A DNA stretch of 64,000 bases. It comes from Pholiota molesta. Lineage: Eukaryota > Basidiomycota > Agaricomycetes > Agaricales > Strophariaceae. The stretch lies in contig JACGCK010000017.1 in the NCBI GenBank assembly GCA_014925825.1, forward strand, positions 248,001 to 312,000, read 5' to 3'. A program made the translations under genes and the position numbers. Each line of letters opens with the position of its first letter. The stretch's first letter is position 1. Under the pieces are notes generated by a model that did no database searches, was not told the origin of the DNA, and was given only the letters and a program-made list of their open reading frames with translations. Positions 11,141 through 23,098 of this stretch are shown in pieces.

Positions 11141-13093
11141 ATGCGAACTGGATTCTACCTGCTCGCCGCATTCGTCACCGCGGTCGTTGGAAGCCCCGCT
11201 TTCCGCAACCTGGTGGTCCACGAGCAGCGCAGCGACATTCCTGATGGCTTCGTCAAGTCCTCACCGGCGCTGGGTACCAATATGCTCAACCTCCGTATCG
11301 CGCTCACCCAGAGTGACATGGCTGGTCTCGAGAAAGCTTTATTCGATGTTAGCACACCAGGAAGCGCGCTATATGGCCAACACTTGACCAAGGAGGAGGT
11401 CAGTATCTATCAAATTTTTTTGTTTCTTTCTCAATCGCTGACAGAATTTCGTGACGCACATGTACAGGTTGAAGCTTTCGTCGCGCCCTCCCCCGAATCC
11501 GTTTCTCTAGTTCAGCAATGGCTAGCGGCGAATAATATCACCGCTCACGCTATCTCTCCTGCCGGCGATTGGCTGCAATTTTCTATGCCTATTAGCCAGG
11601 CCAACGCATTGCTCGACGCAGACTTCACTGTCTTCACACATCCTGAAACCGGTACCACATTGACTCGTACGCTGTCATATTCCATCCCTTCTGCGCTTGT
11701 AGGTCATGTAGACCTTGTTCATCCTACCATCACGTTAGTAACTTTCTCGATATATTTACTGGCGTAAAAAAGACTAATAACCATGATAACTCCAGCTTCG
11801 ATAACCCGCATGCCAATCTTCCGGTCGTGGTCAGTCCTAACTTTAGGGTCATAGAGCCATCAAGCGAGGAGCCCGCAGACCTCGAATCTCGCGCCGTTCC
11901 TAGTTCATGCAACACCGCTGTGACCCCCGCTTGTCTACAGGCGCTATATGGCATCCCCACTACCCTTGCTACGCAATCGAGCAATAAACTTGCCGTATCC
12001 GGTTTCATACAGCAATTCGCGAATCAAGCAGATTTGAAGACTTTCCTCACAGCCTTCCGTCCCGACCTTTCTTCCTCCACCACGTTCGCTCTCCAGACCC
12101 TTGACGGCGGAAGCAACCCACAGAGCTCTAGCCAAGCTGGTATCGAGGCCAACTTGGATATCCAATATACCGTTGGTATCGCTTCGGGTGTCCCAACCAC
12201 TTTTATCTCGGTTGGAGACAACTTCCAAGATGGTAACCTCGAAGGATTCCTTGACATCATCAACTCGCTTCTCGCCGAAACGAGCCCCCCTCAGGTCCTT
12301 ACTACGTCTTACGGACAGAATGAAAACACTATCTCCGCTGCTCTTGCTAAGTAAGTCCACTTACAAATGTTCGACGGACCATGCTTAACTCTCTTTAGCC
12401 AACTTTGCAACGCGTACATGCAACTTGGTGCCCGTGGAACTTCTATCCTATTTGCGTCCGGTGATGGAGGCGTTGCCGGATCTCAATCAGGTCGTTGCAC
12501 GACCTTTTTACCCACATTCCCCTCTGGCTGTCCGTTCATGACCTCCGTCGGAGCCACCACCGGCATCACCGAAACCGCGGCAACATTCTCTTCCGGAGGA
12601 TTCTCCAACGTCTTCGCCCGTCCTTCGTACCAATCAACTGCTGTATCTACCTACCTCACTGCTCTCGGCAACACCAACTCTGGCAAGTTCAACACTACGG
12701 GACGAGCCTTCCCCGATGTTTCAGCACAGGGTGAAAACGTCCAGATCGTCCAGTCCGGACAGACCGGCGGTGTTGATGGGACAAGTTGCTCCAGCCCAAT
12801 CTTTGCCAGCGTGATCGCGCTCTTGAACGACAAGCTCGCCGCTGCTGGAAAGCCACCTCTGGGCTTCTTGAACCCATTCCTTTACTCCGCTACAGGTGCA
12901 GCCGCACTCAACGATGTCACCACTGGTGAGTTTTGACGATGTCTCAACTAAGAATATTTTCTGAACAAATTAATTTCTAGGTGATAACCCAGGATGCAGC
13001 ACCAACGGCTTCCCCGCGAAAGCAGGATGGGATCCTGTTACCGGCCTTGGAACTCCCAACTTCGCCAAGCTTTTGACGGCTGTGGGATTGTAG
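11141..13093 (+). CDS. Secreted sedolisin (peptidase family S53), tripeptidyl-peptidase type
   Basis: Five exons (11141-11398, 11468-11733, 11796-12350, 12399-12925, 12981-13093) with GT..AG introns give 572 aa. The signal peptide is MRTGFYLLAAFVTAVVGS. A pro-domain follows (about residues 20-205; LYGQHLTKEEVEAFVAP is its typical motif), then a catalytic domain. The catalytic Glu292 and Asp296 lie in GIEANLDIQYT. The oxyanion Asp382 lies in ASGDGGV. The nucleophile Ser489 is in DGTSCSSP. The calcium site is Asp532 (NDVTTGDNPGC) and Asp553 (GWDPVTGLGTPNF). All essential residues are present, so the enzyme should be active after pro-domain removal, at acidic pH as known for the family. The likely role is extracellular protein breakdown. 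Exo (tripeptidyl) versus endo specificity cannot be decided from sequence. Confidence 0.95.
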
Positions 13094-13511
13094 ACATAAC
13101 ACGAATTCAGAATGTAAATTATCTAGGGAATAGATTGATACCCTTCGAACATCAGATTCCATATTAAACAAGATCCAGAGCGATTGCAGCCAGGGTTCGT
13201 TTGAATACTAAGTGCTAGACGTTCACTAATATGTCGTGAGATGTTTACCGTCTGACTCCGAATTGACTGAGCCCAGCAAATACCACTCAGATGATGATTG
13301 TGTGAAGTACACTTATTCTGTCTGTGGCCAACGGTTCAGTGTCAATGAGGCTTAGGACGCTCAAAAAAGAGAAAAATATGGTTCAAACACTTGTGAACAT
13401 AGACCTCTGTTACAGCAGCTGGAACTCAAAGCCAAAACCTGCGCTATTGTCTACTGGACGAATGCGTTATTCCTGATTCAGATGCTCAACGACGCTGCGG
13501 ACCTGCAGCCT

Positions 13512-13999
13512 TCAGTAAGAGCATGGGTTTGGCGTAAGGACGCATCTAAGCGATTGTTAATATCAGAACCCTGTATTTGTGTAAATATAAATAATGACTT
13601 ACAATCCAAGTGGCGCGGTTATACTCGATGGAGGGCAGCAATGGAACGCATCTGGGCCTAATTATCACGAAATTTTATATGAATACATGATTGTCTGAAG
13701 ACAGAAAGTACGAGTATAGGCGCAACTTACATGTGATGTGCTAATTAGTTGAGACACACATGATAAAGTCAGTCCTTGAATATTGTATTGGGCCAATATA
13801 CATGGGGCGACTACTTACGTCGGGTCCACCACCTAGTGATATTAAGAGGAATATGTGAGCAACCTTTGGATCGTGTTAATATTCAGAGCAATTGCGACTT
13901 ACATTCGAAGATTGGCAATCCCCCTTGAGGACTTGGCGCAGCGCGAACTTGCAAAGCAAAGGCGACGCTGGCGGCGAGAGAAAAGATTGAAAGCTTCAT
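13512..13999 (-). CDS. Small secreted Cys-rich peptide, knottin-like (69 aa)
   Basis: Five exons (13903-13999, 13819-13832, 13731-13740, 13603-13657, 13512-13545). All four introns (57-78 nt) begin GTAAGT and end TAG, and all junctions are in phase. The product is 69 aa. It has a clear signal peptide (MKLSIFSLAASVAFALQVRA, cut near APS), then a ~45-residue mature part with six cysteines at 33, 41, 47, 48, 60 and 67. The order C-x7-C-x5-CC-x11-C-x6-C is that of inhibitor-cystine-knot peptides. Exons 2 and 3 are only 14 and 10 nt. It lies tail to tail with the S53 peptidase. Secretion and a disulfide-stabilised fold are strong inferences. Function is unknown; effector-like, defence or signalling roles are all possible. 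The minus-strand TATA box near 14081 fits its promoter. Confidence 0.85.
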
Positions 14000-14080
14000 A
14001 GCAGAAGAGTTGAATGTGGAAGTGAAATAAGTTGCTGAAACTTGTTCGACTTGAAAGCAATCCGCTCAGCCATGCCTCTA

Positions 14081-14086
14081 CTTATA
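14081..14086 (-). promoter_or_regulatory. TATA box of the Cys-rich peptide gene
   Basis: TATAAG on the minus strand, about 82 bases upstream of the ATG at 13999. Confidence 0.55.
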
Positions 14087-14099
14087 CCGTCCAAATAGG

Positions 14100-15352
14100 T
14101 ACTAAACTATAAATAAATTTCACTGCCGTTAACAGGAATACGTCCTACGGAGAAGAAGTGCCCTACTTTAGATCCATATTCAACGGACCTGGACTGGGCG
14201 TTGATTTGTATCAAGGCCATTGTCATAAACCCTAACATATTTCGGCGACTGCTTTCTGTTTCTTGTTAGTAATTTTGGCTGAACAACGTCCCTGCAATGT
14301 CGGACCCGGCAGGTAAATTATTGTGCATACAAAGGTCTAATAACCACTTTTGACGTTAAAAACAAAGACCGCATTCGAAGTGTCGTTCGGCTTGGTGTTA
14401 CTGCAAAAGGCTACTCAAGCAGAGTTGTAATACGATTCATCAGTGAACTGTGCTCACTGGAAGACGTTAATCACGTACATGACCACCTGATGCTTAAAGC
14501 TTAAAGCCCCATACATACTAACGAGTACGCAGGCAGCCGATTCAGATGTATCTCGCAGGTCATCTATTGTACCACCGTGCATTATTATCTGGTAGATATC
14601 TTGCGCTCAGAAGAATGAAAACACTAAAAATAGCATATGTCTCAATGGTTATTTGGAGGTCGCGCTCCAGGGTAATCTAGCGCCGGCCGATGTGCGTTCA
14701 AACCTTCAAACATTCGAGGATGTGTAATACGGAGAATTACACCTGCGGCACCTGCCGGATCTCTGCTTGTTGAGCAACGTCACCTGGATTTCAACTTCCC
14801 AGATTGTCAAAAAGGTACGCACATTGACCCCGCAAATTTTGTCAGAATCTGCTCAAAATCGGGGAAAGGACCCCACCAGACTAGCCCAGACTTTTCGGAG
14901 CGCACCGTCCAAATAGAATTGAAGTCGAAACAATAAATTTCGACAGAAAATCACAGGAAAATCAATTTTAGCCCACCCCGAGCGTCGAAAAGTAGTGGCA
15001 GACTGTTTTCTGTGTGCAGCCAATGGTTCAGTGTCAATCCGATGCGTGATAAGAGTGTTCATAATTCCCTCCAGAGTCCAGGACGCCCGTGCGTGCGTGT
15101 GCGTGGCGTGCGCGTTCGGTTTCTGATGATATACTAGCGGAGATCAGCGGACCGGTTGGACGTGACTAGTCTTCTGTTCGACCTCGACGTCCGAGTCCAA
15201 GAAGCCAATCAGCACCCTACTAGCACCTCTACATCAAGTCTGCATCCACACCAGCAGCTAGTTACGGTGATAGGGTACTCAGAATCTGCACCCAATCAAT
15301 TACTCAAAACATCTCGAAGCTTCTGAAGCTTTGACGAAGAGGGTCGCACACA
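14100..15352. other. Intergenic, no gene recognised
   Basis: 1.25 kb between the divergent peptide gene and the cyclophilin remnant. It contains a short GTGCGTG-rich stretch at about 15088-15112. No coding signal was found. Confidence 0.5.
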
Positions 15353-16985
15353 ATGGCACTTCCAACAAATGGCAAAGTTATTCTTGACACCACAGTGGGC
15401 AAGATTGAGAGCGACCTATATGCTTTCAGAAATTCTCTGACACGAACTAGGAAGCACCAAAAGCAACCCGCAACTTCCTCGCGCTCTCAACAGGAGGCAT
15501 ATCTCAGCTGGGAGAGCAGTAGACTGAACTTCCTCGCGCTCTCCATAGAGGGTTTGTGAGTTTCTCTTTGAACCTCTGCAGACCATTACCTGATTCATAC
15601 CTGCAGGATACTATGACGGGGTCATCTTTCATCGGTATGCAGCCTCATTCTTCTATGGTAGGGGAAACATGGCTCACAGCCTCGTCAATACAGCGTTGTG
15701 CCTGGTTTCCTTGTACAACCTGGAGACAGAACGGGAATAGGAGGAGGGGGAGAGTCGTTTTATGGTGGTGCGTGATTCAATACCTTATATATACATGAAA
15801 ATAACGCTGCGTTTCCGAAGAACCCTTCGAAGACGCCCACGGCTGCGGTTCTCTCATCGAAGTATCGTGGCCATGGCGAACAACGGCACGAAGAATTCGA
15901 ATGACTCGCAGTTCTTTATTACCCTCGGTACGGACTATCTGTTGTTTTCTGAAAAATAATTGACTTAGCTGTTTGTGATAGACAGAGCAGATGAACTGCA
16001 TGGCAAACACACTGTATTCGGGCGCTGCATACTTAGGAGATACAGTGTACAGTACGTGTCCGAGCTCTCTCTCTCTCTCAAAGCAATTGACGCTCAAACC
16101 GTGTCTAGATGTAATGAAAAGCCGGATCTGATTTGTAATGCACCCCACAACTCGATGCCGATGGTCGACCGGTATAGTAAATTACCCCATTACCATGCCA
16201 CAGGCAGGAGCTGATTTTTATTCGCAGCCCACCGAAAATCAAGTCGGTTCGCATTGTGGACAATTCGTTTGACGATATCGTACCGCGTATCACCGCAGCG
16301 GAGAAGCGAGCCCAATAGCGAGCGAAAGAGCAAGCGCAGCGGGAACGAGAAGAAGAGCAACGGAAGCAGGGTGCGAAGAAGTAGGGCTCCATGTTGTTGT
16401 CGTTCGACCCACCACTGACAAGCACATAGGAATGTGAAGCTACCGAGCTTTGGAGCAGACGGAGATGCGGGTGGAGGGCGAAGAAACCACATTCAAGAAG
16501 AAGCCTATCTATCGACTGGAATGTGCGTCGCGAGAACAATGTTGTGTCTTTCCAGACTAACGTGGCTGTATTTCAGTGGTCGATACCCCACAACAAGTAG
16601 TAACCATCCCAGATTTCGTCTCGTAGCCAAGTGCCAGCTCTCGCCCTAAACCTCCCGTGGCCTTGAGAGCCGACCAAAGCATCCAAGGTATCCCAGGGCG
16701 TTTTACATGAAGGCGTCGATAGAGGCTTATTGCTCCTTCCAGACGAAAAAAATCAGCAAAGAAGAAAAAGAGGATATTACCAAGATTCGCGAGCAGCATG
16801 CGCGTGAGCAATTCGCATCCGAGTATGTTCCTCGCTCTCTAATCCTATGCTAATGTCCGTACCTCTTCCCTGGCTATAGACATCCTCGTAAAGCCGAGAT
16901 TGGGGGAAGTGCGCGTGGAAGAGCGTGAGGAGAGGAAGAGCGTGATCGGAAGAAGGCGGTGATCAAGGCGAAGGGGGCACCGTGA
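15353..16985 (+). pseudogene. CWC27-type spliceosomal cyclophilin, decayed
   Basis: The blocks follow the order of CWC27-like peptidyl-prolyl isomerases: LPTNGKVILDTTVGKIESDL, EAPKATRNFLALS, YYDGVIFHR + VVPGFLVQ, GGGGESFYGG, RLRFSHRSIVAMANNG, NDSQFFITL, DRADELHGKHTVFGR, PPKIKSVRIVDN.FDDI, a Lys/Glu-rich linker, LPSFGADGD, TFKKKPIYRLE and a charged C-terminal helix. Several introns remain, so it is not a retrocopy. Damage: no usable donor after KIESDL, a partial repeat of the NFLALS segment (15473 and 15527), an apparent ~7-nt loss before the RLRF block near 15830, frame changes at about 16035 and 16477, and an in-frame TAG in the Lys/Glu linker near 16317. Not functional as written. An intact copy would be expected elsewhere in the genome. 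Confidence 0.8.
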
Positions 16986-17259
16986 GTGGTAGTCGGTATC
17001 GACTCAACTTTGGTTTTGAATGATCTTCAAGAATCGAATGCTAACACTGTAAAAGGATGCCCAATGGTTTATTGCGCGCGACGAGCAATTTAAATGGTAA
17101 TTCAAATATATCTGCGGAATTTCAGGGTGTTCATATATACAGAGTTTACAATCATAACAACAACCAAGTGTCGGTGCTGCCTCCCAGGACATTTGTCAAC
17201 GGAGTTGGTTGTTCATCGCCTTTACGCAATTAAGGGAATTTGATAAACTTTGAACGTCA

Positions 17260-18703
17260 CTAATTCCAGGTCTGTCGAAAGCTTGGCTATTGTTTCTTCA
17301 AGGAGATTCTTTCGAAGAATCAATCAGGAACTGTCGATGTGAAACAATGTGTACCATAAATACTCACCTGAGTATGAATGTTGTGGTTGTGGAATAAATC
17401 GATGACGCTCACCGCGAGCTTTTTCAGTCTTGTGCACTTCCCGATTGCTCCGGCATTATCCCGACCAAAGCACCACTTATTCATCTGCGTTGTCTGGATG
17501 GACAAAACCTCGAGATGGTCAGCGAGCTGTGGAAGAGTTTGGCCGTAAAAAATTGTCGCTGGATTCTCGCCCTGTACAGGCTCTGGTCCGTCATAGTCAT
17601 CTTCGCAGAGGAGAAGGTCTGTCAAGGTCTCGTTGCAATATTCTAGATACTTCAGCAATTCCGCTGTCACTCCATAAATGTCAGTCTCCACTCTTCGTAG
17701 CTTGATTTGTTCCCGACGCAGCGTTTTCCACAATTCATCTAACTCGGCACGTATTTTGGAGTCAGGAGAATTGAATTCGTATCGAATAGTTAAAGAATCC
17801 AATGAACGAAAGTGAGGCGTTGTGATGTCGTCCATGGTTATTCGGAGGGAGCGAAGATCCAATGTTTTGAGTTTCAGAATCGTGTTACCGGTCAAAAATT
17901 GGTGAAATGTTGGCATTGGAAAGTCCCAGCATCCAGAGTGGATACTCAGCCGCGTGAGGCTCGGGCTATGTTCGATGATCTTTGAAATTGACCCAATCAA
18001 GTCGTTTGTCTGCTGCCGGTCCAATGTGCGAGAGATTTTGGTGAGAGTTAGTTCCTGAAGATGGCCGATATCATCCAATACCGAAAATGTTGTCGAGAAT
18101 CCTCCGTGGAAATCAAGCGATAAATTGTGGACAGGGTGGCATGTTAGATGTCGAGAGAAAAGCTCAAAGGCCCAATAAGGATCTCCTAAGTGTGTGGTCC
18201 ATCTAAAAGTATATAACGATGATAAGCTGTGTCAACTGATAAATGGATTAATGACTGTCTTGGATACACCTACCGAAAGGTATGTAGATCCAACCGAGCT
18301 AATGCTGCAGACAGATCTTCTCTCAGCTCATGCTCTTTCCGAAAGCGGACTGCAGAGACGAGACCCGATATTTCCAGCGTTCGCGCCCACATAATGCCAG
18401 CCGTTCGTCCTTGAGCATATGCCTTCAGCTTCTCCATGGTCGCCAAGTAGTTCCGCGAGTCCAATCTAATGACAAGATTCGACAGCGCGAAGCGCGCTAC
18501 AAGCTTGCTTAAGGTACGGCAGACGAGTCGGAGGCACATGTTATCAGATGTGTGGAGCTGCGACGAAGCAGATAAGCATAGAATAGTATAATGAGCCGTG
18601 TCGACTCTGAATAGAGGTTGGTAGGGTTGTGGAGGGCTTGAGTGAATACCTTGGAAGTGATATCCCAGATGATATCGTCCGGAAGTGCGTCAAGAGCTGT
18701 CAT
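17260..18703 (-). CDS. F-box protein with Leu-rich C-terminal region
   Basis: Exon 1 (18650-18703) encodes the F-box start ALDALPDDIIWDITSK. Exon 2 (18274-18557) continues with the second half (NMCLRLVCRTLSKLV). Exon 3, from 18202 downward, holds irregular leucine-rich stretches (LQELTLTKISRTL, SLTRLSIHSG, LKTLDLRSLRITMDD, LEVLSIQTTQMNKW). Junctions 1-2 and 2-3 are in phase. F-box proteins recruit substrates to SCF ubiquitin ligases through Skp1; the substrate here is unknown. The 3' end is uncertain. A GTGAGT donor lies near 17362, but the nearest acceptor would give a 37-nt intron (stop at 17298-17300), while a later acceptor gives a stop at 17260-17262. The C-terminus is short for the class and may be truncated. 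Confidence 0.65.
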
Positions 18704-19468
18704 CTCTCCTCAAAGTCTAAGAGGTATGAATATCGTTATGAATGAACTGGATGATGTATTGCTTCAGCCGTGGACAGGTTTGGACAGGAAAATAGTGACT
18801 CTGAGCAAAGTTGACCTGATGATGGAGGTCCTGAATCGGACAAGGAAACAAATGTGACGATTCGTGTTCTGTGTCTATTGGGCCCAGGTAGCCGGTGAAA
18901 GATCTAATCAGATCTAATCTACTAATTGTAATGAGTCGATGTTGCATTCATCTTCCAGATTCCTCCTTGCATCTTCCTTCTAATTAAGCATTTAAAGTCG
19001 TCCATATACCTACAAGCAGTTTTCATATTAATTTCATCACCAAGGCAATCCCAGTGCAAAAGCCCAATAATACCAGTGTACTTACCACTATCTAATGATG
19101 GATGTCCCACGCGGGGTCAGTTCAGTATCTCGGCCATAGCACAAAGTTGGCAGAAAGATGGAGGGAAAACTGGTGTCCGATGTAGCTGTATAATGAACTA
19201 TAACCTGTTACAAAATATCCATTTATTCGCAATCTAATCGACACTTCACTGCCACCGACGCGCACATTCAGCAAGGTGTTAAGCCACGTCGGCGCCTTCA
19301 TAGTAAGGCTCCCACAAAGCAAAGACAAACATTCAAACAAGAATCTGTCCTTTGAATCGATCTGAATCGCATGCAGGCAACGAGTCCATGAAAACCCAAG
19401 AATCATACATTGACATTGATTGTTTACGCGAGCTAAGCATTTGCTACATATTTATTTACAAATTACTG
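18704..19468. other. Intergenic
   Basis: 765 bases between the F-box gene start and the end of the large HEAT gene. No coding region is supported. Confidence 0.5.
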
Positions 19469-22400
19469 TCAAACCCTGGCCGGCTGAACGAGTGCCCATA
19501 GCTTCGACTTGACCACGTCGTTGCCATCAAGAACTATGCCCAAGAAGCTGTAATCTGACGAATGACAGATATGTCTACGCGCTTCGTCGAGCAGCGCCGC
19601 TATCTTTAATTTGCAGACTTGAACATCTAAAGTGTCGGAGACAGAAGACGCTATGCGCAGTGATGATGCAAGCGCAATGTAATCATTCATAGTGAGCCTT
19701 CCTGGAAGAGTGTTAACACTCCACTTCGTAGAATTTAAAAAGAGCGGTACCGAAGGAGATAAGAGTTTGAACTAGGCGAAGGAGATCTTCGGTAAGGGAA
19801 GCATCCATGTTTGCAAGCACGCAAGTAAGCTGTGGGATAATGTCTCTTCCCACTGGAGGAAAGGAACCAGAAGATATGACAACAAGTGAAACAAAAAATG
19901 GATAGAGGAATACTTACCGGCTACTATCTCGCACAGGTCCGAAATGAGTTTGCAGGTCGCTCTATAGAAAGCTACCTCGTTATCCTTGTGCTGAGGGACA
20001 ACTAAAAAATATATCAGAGATGTACAACGGTATCCGTGATCATGCAAACCTTTGGGATTATGCGGCAGTTGGTCCATAAGCATGGGAACAATCGATTTGA
20101 GCTTGGCTGGGAATTCCTCTTGTTGGACCAAGACGTCAGGATGAACAGCGAAAGTGAAACAACGGAAACTTACTGAATAACACAAGAGCCGACATCGTTT
20201 CAACGAGATTCAGAGGATACTCTTCCGAATCCTCTTCCCTCCATACACTCAGTTGCTGTATAAGCTTCTGAATGGCAGGAATGAGATCCGGGCGAAATTC
20301 GTCTATTGAACGATATATGTCACGTCACCAACACTTAAGATAGATAATAAAGATATTTCGGGCGCACCTTGTTTCGAAAGGGCTGATACTGCATCAATGG
20401 CAGTGTTTCTAACAATCCGATCACCACTGCTGACAGCTTCAGTAAGTCCAGGGATTGCTGATTTCATAGAACCATAGAAAACATCTAGAATCATGTTAGT
20501 CGCATTACTGAAAGCGGACCGGAGGTGAAATTTACAAACCGTGTTTCGCGAGGTGTGCAAGAGCCGAAACCACATTTCGATCAGGTGAATTCTTGTCGTA
20601 GACTAATTTCAACCGGACGACATTATCCACTGCATCGCGAGCTGATTCTAGCCACAGAGTTAGCCGCCAAAATTTGGCTGAAGAAGTGATCTACTTACTG
20701 TTGGCAGGGGTAGGCACTTTAAGATCCTCGCCTCTGAGATCTTTAATTGTGCAATGTCATTAGAAGAGAAATCAAGGCGTCATCGACAATTTTACCTTCA
20801 TCCGCCGTCTCCGACAAGATAGCAATCGTTCTGAGCATAAAAGGTAAATCTTTCATTGTCATCCGGGCTAGGAGCTCGCAGATAGTCGTGTCGATCTGCT
20901 TCTGGACAGTATCCGTCGTGTCAATGCCTTTTAAGGCGTGTAATAGTTTGTACACTTCCATGCGTGCCGGCTTGTCGACGATGTCCAGCGTGGATATGAC
21001 TGCTCTCAAAAATCCCCACACGTCCTCTTGAGGTTCATAATTTATATTTCAGTGAACATCAAGACAAGGAAATATCAATTTGACCGACCTTGTTGGCTTA
21101 AATCCATCAAAGCGTTGTAAACGGCAGAACGAACTCCTTTGTTTTCATCCCCGAACTTGCTGACGAGTTTAGAAACAACTCTCTCGGACTTCATTCTATC
21201 CTGGAACGAACCTGTACGAAAAATATGAATTTTCGCAGGCAAATAGCTTCGCGCTTATATGACGAACCTTTGGTACCCAACATCGACAAGGCTTTTACTG
21301 CAGCAGCACGGACATGTTCATCTTTGTCGTCCAATTTACCAGCCAATCTAGCAACAGACATCTCGGTCTTCATTGTCTCCTGGAATACGGCTATGCGGAG
21401 ATTTAAGAATCATAGGCTTTTATTTTTGGCCAAGAAGTCAGAACTAACGGCGTTCAGACAGCTGCTCCAGAATCTGGATGGCTTGGTGCCGAGTTACCCA
21501 ACTTTCATCTTCCAGCTGTTTCACGATTGTAGGAATTGTACATTTGATGTCATTCTGATAAATAGCTATATTTAACAATTAATTGCGTCGATTATAAAGA
21601 GATTTGATTTTCCAACCTTTTTCGCTCAGAACTAACATGGTTGATCGAGCTGCGCTGCGGCTGCGGAAACTACCGAAAGGGTCTGACTGAGAAACAGCCA
21701 GTTTGAGGATGACCTTTTCTGATTTTAACGACCTCTGGAATACGTCTGGACAGAGACGTGAGAAAAATAATTTACAATAGATATAATGACGAACCTTGGG
21801 CACCAAATACAGAGAGCGCCTGTGCTGCTGTAGCACGCACATCCTCATCGCGGTCATTTACAAACATATTAGCAAGAATGGAGACAGTCTTCTCAGCATT
21901 TATGGCCGCTTGGAAGTCAGCTAAGTAAGAACATAAGAACGTAAGCATAAGATTCATCCAGGTGAGTTTAGATGGAACAAACCATTGGTAGCCAACTGTG
22001 TGAGAACTTGGATTGCTTGTTGCCGGGTACTCCAGCTCTCGTCGCTGAGTTGTTGTACAAAACTGGAAATAGAAAGCAGTGATTTAATATCTTTACTGTA
22101 GATCTCTGAAACAAGTCAGATACAACAACTCCAGAAATATGACATTTACCAACCATGCGAACTCAATATCGACATAGCTTGGACTGCTGCAAAGCGAACA
22201 TTGATATGACTGTCTGTCAGTTTGCCAAAGAGAATGGAAACAGTGTTTGCAGCATTTAGAGTTTCCTTGAAGTAGTCTAATAGAATAAATGAGATAAAGA
22301 AAAGAGATTGCATATACCAAAAAACGAACTTTGCGTGCCCAATGCTACCAAAGCCTCGATGGCTTCCACACGAATATCTTCATCGTCATCCTCGAGCTTG

Positions 22401-23090
22401 GCAATAAATATCTCAACAGCATCCATCTTTATCGCTTCTTGAAACAGGGCTAACAAAATATATGAGAAAGTGGACATGTGGTCGGTCGAAGGGACTACTA
22501 CCTTGTTCAGAGAGCATTGTCAATATGTGAATGGCTTCTCGTCGAGTAGCCCACTTTTTATTGTCCAGTTGCGCAATGATGATAGGTATTGATAAGTTGA
22601 TTTTGGCATGATACAAACCTGGAAAAAATGTTAGAGATAGACATACTAGGCCATCGGATTCAAGGAGATTTGAGTGACCAACCATAAGCACTGGTGCTGA
22701 ATGCTCGAAGGGCCGCCACGGCTGCAGTGCGAACATCTGAGTCGTCATCTTCGAGCTTATCCACAAGTTTAGGAACAATTCCTTCGATATTGAGCGTCTC
22801 ACGGAACACTTCTGAGCAGAGAATGAGTTAAGGCGGTTTTCGTAAAATGGAACTCACCAGATTCAGCGAATTTTACCAATACTTGGATCGTTTTTTCACG
22901 AATACTCCAGTTCATATTGTCCATCTGATTGATCATCATAGAAATAGATGATTTGATACTGTTCTGATATGGTTCTGCATAGGATGTCAAATATAGGACG
23001 TGAATAAGTTTGAATGACTAACCATGGGCGCTTAATGCCAGCAGGGCTGCGATGGTTGCAGCTCGAACATCTGAATCATCATCTTCGAGC

Positions 23091-23098
23091 GTAGCGAC
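23091..23098. repeat. Target-site duplication, left copy (hAT)
   Basis: GTAGCGAC, identical to 24519-24526, directly abutting the left terminal inverted repeat. Confidence 0.9.
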
